19,421 nucleotides of DNA, from assembly GCA_964550565.1 (NCBI GenBank), contig CAZKAI010000082.1, forward strand, positions 1 through 19,421. The letters run 5' to 3'. Position 1 is the stretch's first letter. Each line of letters opens with the position of its first letter. Made by a program: the position numbers and the translations under genes. The notes beneath the pieces are model-generated. The model was not told where the DNA came from. It saw only the letters and a program-made list of their open reading frames with translations, and searched no databases. Shown here in pieces: positions 15,994-19,421 of the stretch. Origin of the DNA: Anaeroglomus sp964550565 (GTDB lineage Bacteria; Planctomycetota; Phycisphaerae; Sedimentisphaerales; Anaerohalosphaeraceae).

Positions 15994-17289
15994 TTGAATC
16001 AAAGCGAACATTTGGGTCCGGAAGCGATTCTGGAAAAAAAGAAAAAATATTTAATTCCCTGTGTTTATCATTTTTATAAATATCCACCCCAAATTGTTTC
16101 AGGACGGGGAGTCTATGTTTTTGATTCCCAGGGGAAACAGTACATGGATTTGTATTCGGGTGTCAGTGTACATGCACTGGGACATTGCCATCCCGAAGTA
16201 ACAGAAGCCATTTGTCAGCAGGTCCGTACATTGCAGCATAGTACAACAATTTATTTGACAGAACCTATAGTGAATCTGGCAGAAAAACTGGCATCGCTGC
16301 TGCCGGGGGATATCCGGCGAACCTTCTTTTGCTGCAGCGGTTCAGAAGCAAATGAAGGAGCGGCACTGCTTGCTGCACTATATACGGGCCGCAGCGAGTT
16401 TCTTGCCTTTCAGAATGGGCTTCATGGCAGGACCAAACTTGGGATGAGCCTGACAGGGCTTTCTTTCTGGCGGACGGATCCAAATCCGGTTGGCGGAATT
16501 ACTCATGTTCCTGCTCCGAAATGCAGCCAATGTTCTTTTGGCAAACACTATGGTCAATGTAGATTTGAATGTATTGAAGCAGTCGAACAAGCCATTCTGA
16601 CCTCAACCAGCGGTAAACCCGCTGCAATGTTTGTCGAACCCATACAGGGCAATGGGGGGATTATTGTTCCGCCGCCGGAGTATTTTCCCAAACTCAGGCA
16701 ACTTCTTGATCGGTATGGCATACTACTGATTGCCGATGAGGTTCAGACTGGTTTTGGACGAACAGGAAAGATGTTTGCGATGAATCACTGGAATGTTGTT
16801 CCTGACATTATCACCGGGGGCAAAGCACTTGGAGGAGGCACGCCGATTGGATTTTTTTCCACAACGGATAAAATAGCAGCCAGCTACACGCGGCCGGGAG
16901 CGTCGACCTTTGGTGGAAATCCTGTCACTGCTCAAGCGGCTTTGGCTTTTCTGGCTGTCTTAATCAAGCAAGGAATTGTCGATAAAGTAATGGATAAAGG
17001 CTGTTATTTACTTCAAGAACTAAAAAAGATCGCTTTGAACACAGGATTTATATGTGACGTACGTGGATTAGGATTGATGATTGGCCTTGAAATAACAGGC
17101 TTAAGTAAGATATCTTGTGTAGAATTAACAGATTTGATACTTGAAGATATGAAAGACCGTGGTTATCTGCTTGGTAAAACAGGTCCAGGCAGGAATGTTT
17201 TGACATTTATGCCTCCTTTGATTATCGAAAAGAATGAATTGGATACAATGCTAAAGACATTCAAAACAGTTCTGTTGAACAGGGTATAA
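15994..17289 (+). CDS. Class III PLP-dependent aminotransferase
   Basis: A 431-residue fold-type I aminotransferase of the class III group (relatives: acetylornithine, 4-aminobutyrate and alanine-glyoxylate 2 aminotransferases). Visible features: 'GHCHPEVTEAI' near 63-73, 'CCSGSEANEGA' (PLP phosphate binding) near 113-123, 'LIADEVQTGFGRTG' with Asp248 facing the PLP ring nitrogen, and 'IITGGKALGGG' with Lys277 as the Schiff-base lysine. It moves an amino group between an amine or amino acid and an oxo acid or aldehyde; the substrate is not determinable. Cys177, Cys180, Cys189 and Cys193 form a CxxC-x8-CxxxC set found in one subgroup of these enzymes, which might bind a metal. The start is TTG with AAGGAG at 15981-15986 (7-base spacing). 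It follows the U32 gene by 20 bases. Next to a thioester reductase it could convert an aldehyde to an amine (inference). Confidence 0.88.
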   Translation: MNQSEHLGPEAILEKKKKYLIPCVYHFYKYPPQIVSGRGVYVFDSQGKQYMDLYSGVSVHALGHCHPEVTEAICQQVRTLQHSTTIYLTEPIVNLAEKLASLLPGDIRRTFFCCSGSEANEGAALLAALYTGRSEFLAFQNGLHGRTKLGMSLTGLSFWRTDPNPVGGITHVPAPKCSQCSFGKHYGQCRFECIEAVEQAILTSTSGKPAAMFVEPIQGNGGIIVPPPEYFPKLRQLLDRYGILLIADEVQTGFGRTGKMFAMNHWNVVPDIITGGKALGGGTPIGFFSTTDKIAASYTRPGASTFGGNPVTAQAALAFLAVLIKQGIVDKVMDKGCYLLQELKKIALNTGFICDVRGLGLMIGLEITGLSKISCVELTDLILEDMKDRGYLLGKTGPGRNVLTFMPPLIIEKNELDTMLKTFKTVLLNRV

Positions 17290-17303
17290 GGAAAGGATTT
17301 TGT

Positions 17304-18773
17304 ATGAATTTATTCAAAAAGATGATAACAGGAGTCTTGTTATCAATTTATGTTCTACTGGCTGGATGCAGCAGCATTGTAAAAAATTCAGTAAATACTC
17401 AACCTATTGTAGATATTCAGGAGTCAGATTTTAATAATCCAGACATCATTGTGGAAGGTTCCGCTTTTTTTTATGAACCGCAACTCTCCGAGCAATCCAC
17501 CCAGATCGATGCCGATTTAATTCGTTTCAGCCCTGTTATTGTTCAGGGATTTCAGTCTGTTCAGCCTGATAAGAAGAAAAATAAATATAATTACTGGTTT
17601 GATGGAATTGGTTCCCCGCGATTGACTAAAAAGGGGACGCAGGTGCAGATCGATACAACTATCCCAACACTTTATTGTCGCGTCGAACAGGCTCGGGTAC
17701 ATGAACAAAAGCTTAAACAATTAGTGTATGTCTGGTGGTACCCGGGTCGCCCTGTAGGGACGATTGAAAAAGGACAGGTTGACGGAAATATCTTGCGTGT
17801 AACCCTGGACTATCAAGGCAATCCTATTGTCTTCGAATACAGCCAGACATGCGGATGCTATCATGGTGTATTTGCTTCAGAGCAACTGGAGAAGGCGGCA
17901 GCAAATGAATTTGTCAGGCCTTTGGAGGGTAAACGATATGCACTCGAAAATACTCAGACCGATAAGACTGACTGGATTATCCGTGATCTGATTAAAGTCG
18001 AATCCGATCAAAGACCCTTTGTGTTTGTCACAGCCGGCCGGCATTTCGGGAAAGCGTTGCGGTTTATGGATGCCGGTGTGCTCAAGGACAAAAACCGGAA
18101 ATCGTATTCTCTCACAGAGTATGAGTCGCTGGTTCATATTCCCACGGATACGGGAGACGTTGCCAGTATGTTCAACGACGAAGGGCTTGTCAAGGGAGCC
18201 AAGCGAACTGGAGAAGAACTGATGCTGGCGGACCTGGATCATCCTGGTTGGCCCCGACATCTGGATCGGATGCGAATTCATTGGGATCAGGATCGCTGGT
18301 CCGACCCCGAGCTGCTTGCAGGAGCATTAAGGATTCCGCACAAAGCAGTTTCAGATGTTCAGGTTTCTCGGACTTCTCAAACAGAAAAAACGTCTTCCCT
18401 GGAAATCAGCTCACAGGCCACAGTCCTGACTCCAGTGATTCTGAATTCCTATCCCCATGACAAGCCATTTCTGGTCATGGTTAGTCACCGATACTGTTTG
18501 AGTTGCCGGGCTTTCAAGAAAGAAGTTTTGCCGTTGCCTGAAGTAAAGCAGGAGTTGAGCAAGTGGAATTTTGTTTCACTGGATATGTTTCAAAAGGAAC
18601 ATATGCTGATATCCAAGACCATGAATATTACCGTGACGCCAACGGTCATTTGGTATGATACAGAAGGTCATGAACTTCGCCGAATCGAAGGTGTGGACTC
18701 AAAAGAAAAGCTTCTGGAGTTTCTGGCCGGCAGAACTTCAGAAAAACCTGAAGCCCCTGCTGCAAAAACATAA
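17304..18773 (+). CDS. Lipoprotein with C-terminal thioredoxin-like domain
   Basis: A 489-residue predicted lipoprotein: basic start, hydrophobic core and the lipobox LLAGC with Cys22 as the lipidated residue, so it sits on the periplasmic side of a membrane. The N-terminal 340 residues are mixed beta and unrecognised, with 'YVWWYPGRPVG' and a Cys pair in 'SQTCGCYHG'. Residues about 385-480 form a thioredoxin-like domain: 'FLVMVSHRYCLSCRAFKKEV' with CxxC at Cys398/Cys401 and the cis-proline segment 'VTPTV'. The CLSC active site is unusual compared with CGPC or CPHC, so redox role and direction are uncertain. It starts 14 bases after the aminotransferase gene with AAAGG at 17292-17296, and is probably the last gene of the operon. 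It may keep cysteines of an envelope partner reduced. Confidence 0.8.
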   Translation: MNLFKKMITGVLLSIYVLLAGCSSIVKNSVNTQPIVDIQESDFNNPDIIVEGSAFFYEPQLSEQSTQIDADLIRFSPVIVQGFQSVQPDKKKNKYNYWFDGIGSPRLTKKGTQVQIDTTIPTLYCRVEQARVHEQKLKQLVYVWWYPGRPVGTIEKGQVDGNILRVTLDYQGNPIVFEYSQTCGCYHGVFASEQLEKAAANEFVRPLEGKRYALENTQTDKTDWIIRDLIKVESDQRPFVFVTAGRHFGKALRFMDAGVLKDKNRKSYSLTEYESLVHIPTDTGDVASMFNDEGLVKGAKRTGEELMLADLDHPGWPRHLDRMRIHWDQDRWSDPELLAGALRIPHKAVSDVQVSRTSQTEKTSSLEISSQATVLTPVILNSYPHDKPFLVMVSHRYCLSCRAFKKEVLPLPEVKQELSKWNFVSLDMFQKEHMLISKTMNITVTPTVIWYDTEGHELRRIEGVDSKEKLLEFLAGRTSEKPEAPAAKT

Positions 18774-19421
18774 TCACTCAAAGAATAAAAGAACTTAGAC
18801 TCTTTTCAATTTCCCGCAAGTTAGTTCCTGCGTCCCGGACAAGCGAACGGAACGGGCGTGTTAAAGATATTCTATGTAGAATTTCCAGATTTTTATTGCA
18901 TTCGTATTCCGGCATGTTGCTATGTACGGAGCCATCCAAAACAGGTATTTGGGCAATTGGCCTGCGGCGATTTCTCGCCCTTGCAGTGCAAACATTAACC
19001 GTCCATAAGCATTTTGGAAATATATACTAGGAACCGATCGAAACTCAGGTAGTGTGGGAATGGAAGGAAGGAAATATCAGATTGCGCCACGTGGTTTTCA
19101 CTATCGGGGCAGGTTAAATTCGCCCATCGACTACATAGAGATTATCAAGCGGCTCGATGACAAGTATAACATTATGGTCAAATGAATCCCTTATCAGTGG
19201 AAAACCGACAATTCAGAATCAGAAGTTTGAGGAAATATCAGCGTTTTGTCTTTACAACTTTTCTACAACCCAAAAGCCAAATAGCCCAAAATATTCAAAA
19301 ATTGCCGATTTGTAAGTGCTTGTATTCAAATATTTTATGTGTATATCTGTTTTGATGCACATTTTATATAGCCACCTGCCGCAGGTTGGATTCCAGTAGC
19401 CTGCACCTTATTCGTTGCCAG
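18774..19421. other. Downstream region without a supported gene
   Basis: No convincing gene. I see no strong terminator directly after 18773. A 41-codon frame (19060-19185, + strand) and an open - strand frame without a good start (ending at 18861-18863) share the DNA; neither is recognisable. The window ends with an interrupted palindrome (19374-19386) and AT-rich sequence. Confidence 0.5.
19374..19386. repeat. Interrupted palindrome ACCTGC-C-GCAGGT
   Basis: Two exact 6-bp arms about a single central C, inside a longer imperfect dyad at 19372-19389 (one bulged base). It is too tight to be a simple hairpin loop. It may be an extragenic repeat unit or an element end; only one copy is seen here. 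Confidence 0.35.

Noticed and set aside
18861..19076. Open - strand frame of about 70 codons and + strand frame 19060-19185 in the tail
   Set aside because: The - frame has no usable start or ribosome site; the + frame is 41 codons and unrecognised. They overlap each other, and neither has support.
1..19421. CRISPR arrays, tRNA or rRNA genes, insertion sequences
   Set aside because: No regularly spaced direct repeats apart from the coding 147-bp units, no cloverleaf or rRNA segments, and no transposase motif were seen.

Overview
The window looks like a piece of a Gram-negative, probably uncultured bacterial genome of moderate GC. It carries a lipobox lipoprotein, an inner-membrane RND/MMPL exporter, secreted proteins with signal peptides and a possible LptC-like anchored protein. 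It makes menaquinone by the futalosine route (MqnA, MqnE and MqnC signatures), which suggests quinone-based, possibly anaerobic, respiration. A run of exactly 100 N at 3528-3627 is a scaffold gap of unknown true size, so this is draft sequence. I cannot name a phylum with confidence.

Left part (1-4215): a membrane-anchored protein with a faint LptC/OstA-like C-terminus overlaps a large secreted multidomain protein. That protein ends in what looks like the start of a PPC domain, where the gap interrupts it. After the gap lie exactly four 147-bp (49-residue) FG-GAP/VCBS-type repeats and a stop codon. Both sides are probably one long surface or secreted protein whose repeats broke the assembly. 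From 4216 to 5609 the sequence is gene-poor: one short possible secreted protein, a hairpin, a 10-bp inverted repeat, and open frames I cannot assign.

Central and right part (5623-18773): nine genes lie on the + strand. The last eight overlap or are spaced by 20 bases or fewer, so they are very likely one operon. Order: mqnA (with an apparent ATT start); a natural MqnE-MqnC fusion; a thioester-reductase-like SDR fused to an SCP2-like lipid-binding domain; an RND/MMPL exporter; a short LuxE/PaaK-like adenylate-forming enzyme; an alpha/beta hydrolase; a two-part U32-family Fe-S protein; a class III PLP aminotransferase; and a lipoprotein with a C-terminal thioredoxin-like domain. The first two genes supply three enzyme activities of futalosine menaquinone synthesis (MqnB and MqnD are not here). 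The rest look like a module that activates a carboxylic acid, reduces it, perhaps transaminates the aldehyde, and exports a lipid-like product. That combined reading is inference, and it is the best candidate in the window for an undescribed system: either a modified quinone or an amino-lipid made from, or co-regulated with, the quinone pathway.

The tail (18774-19421) holds no gene I can support.
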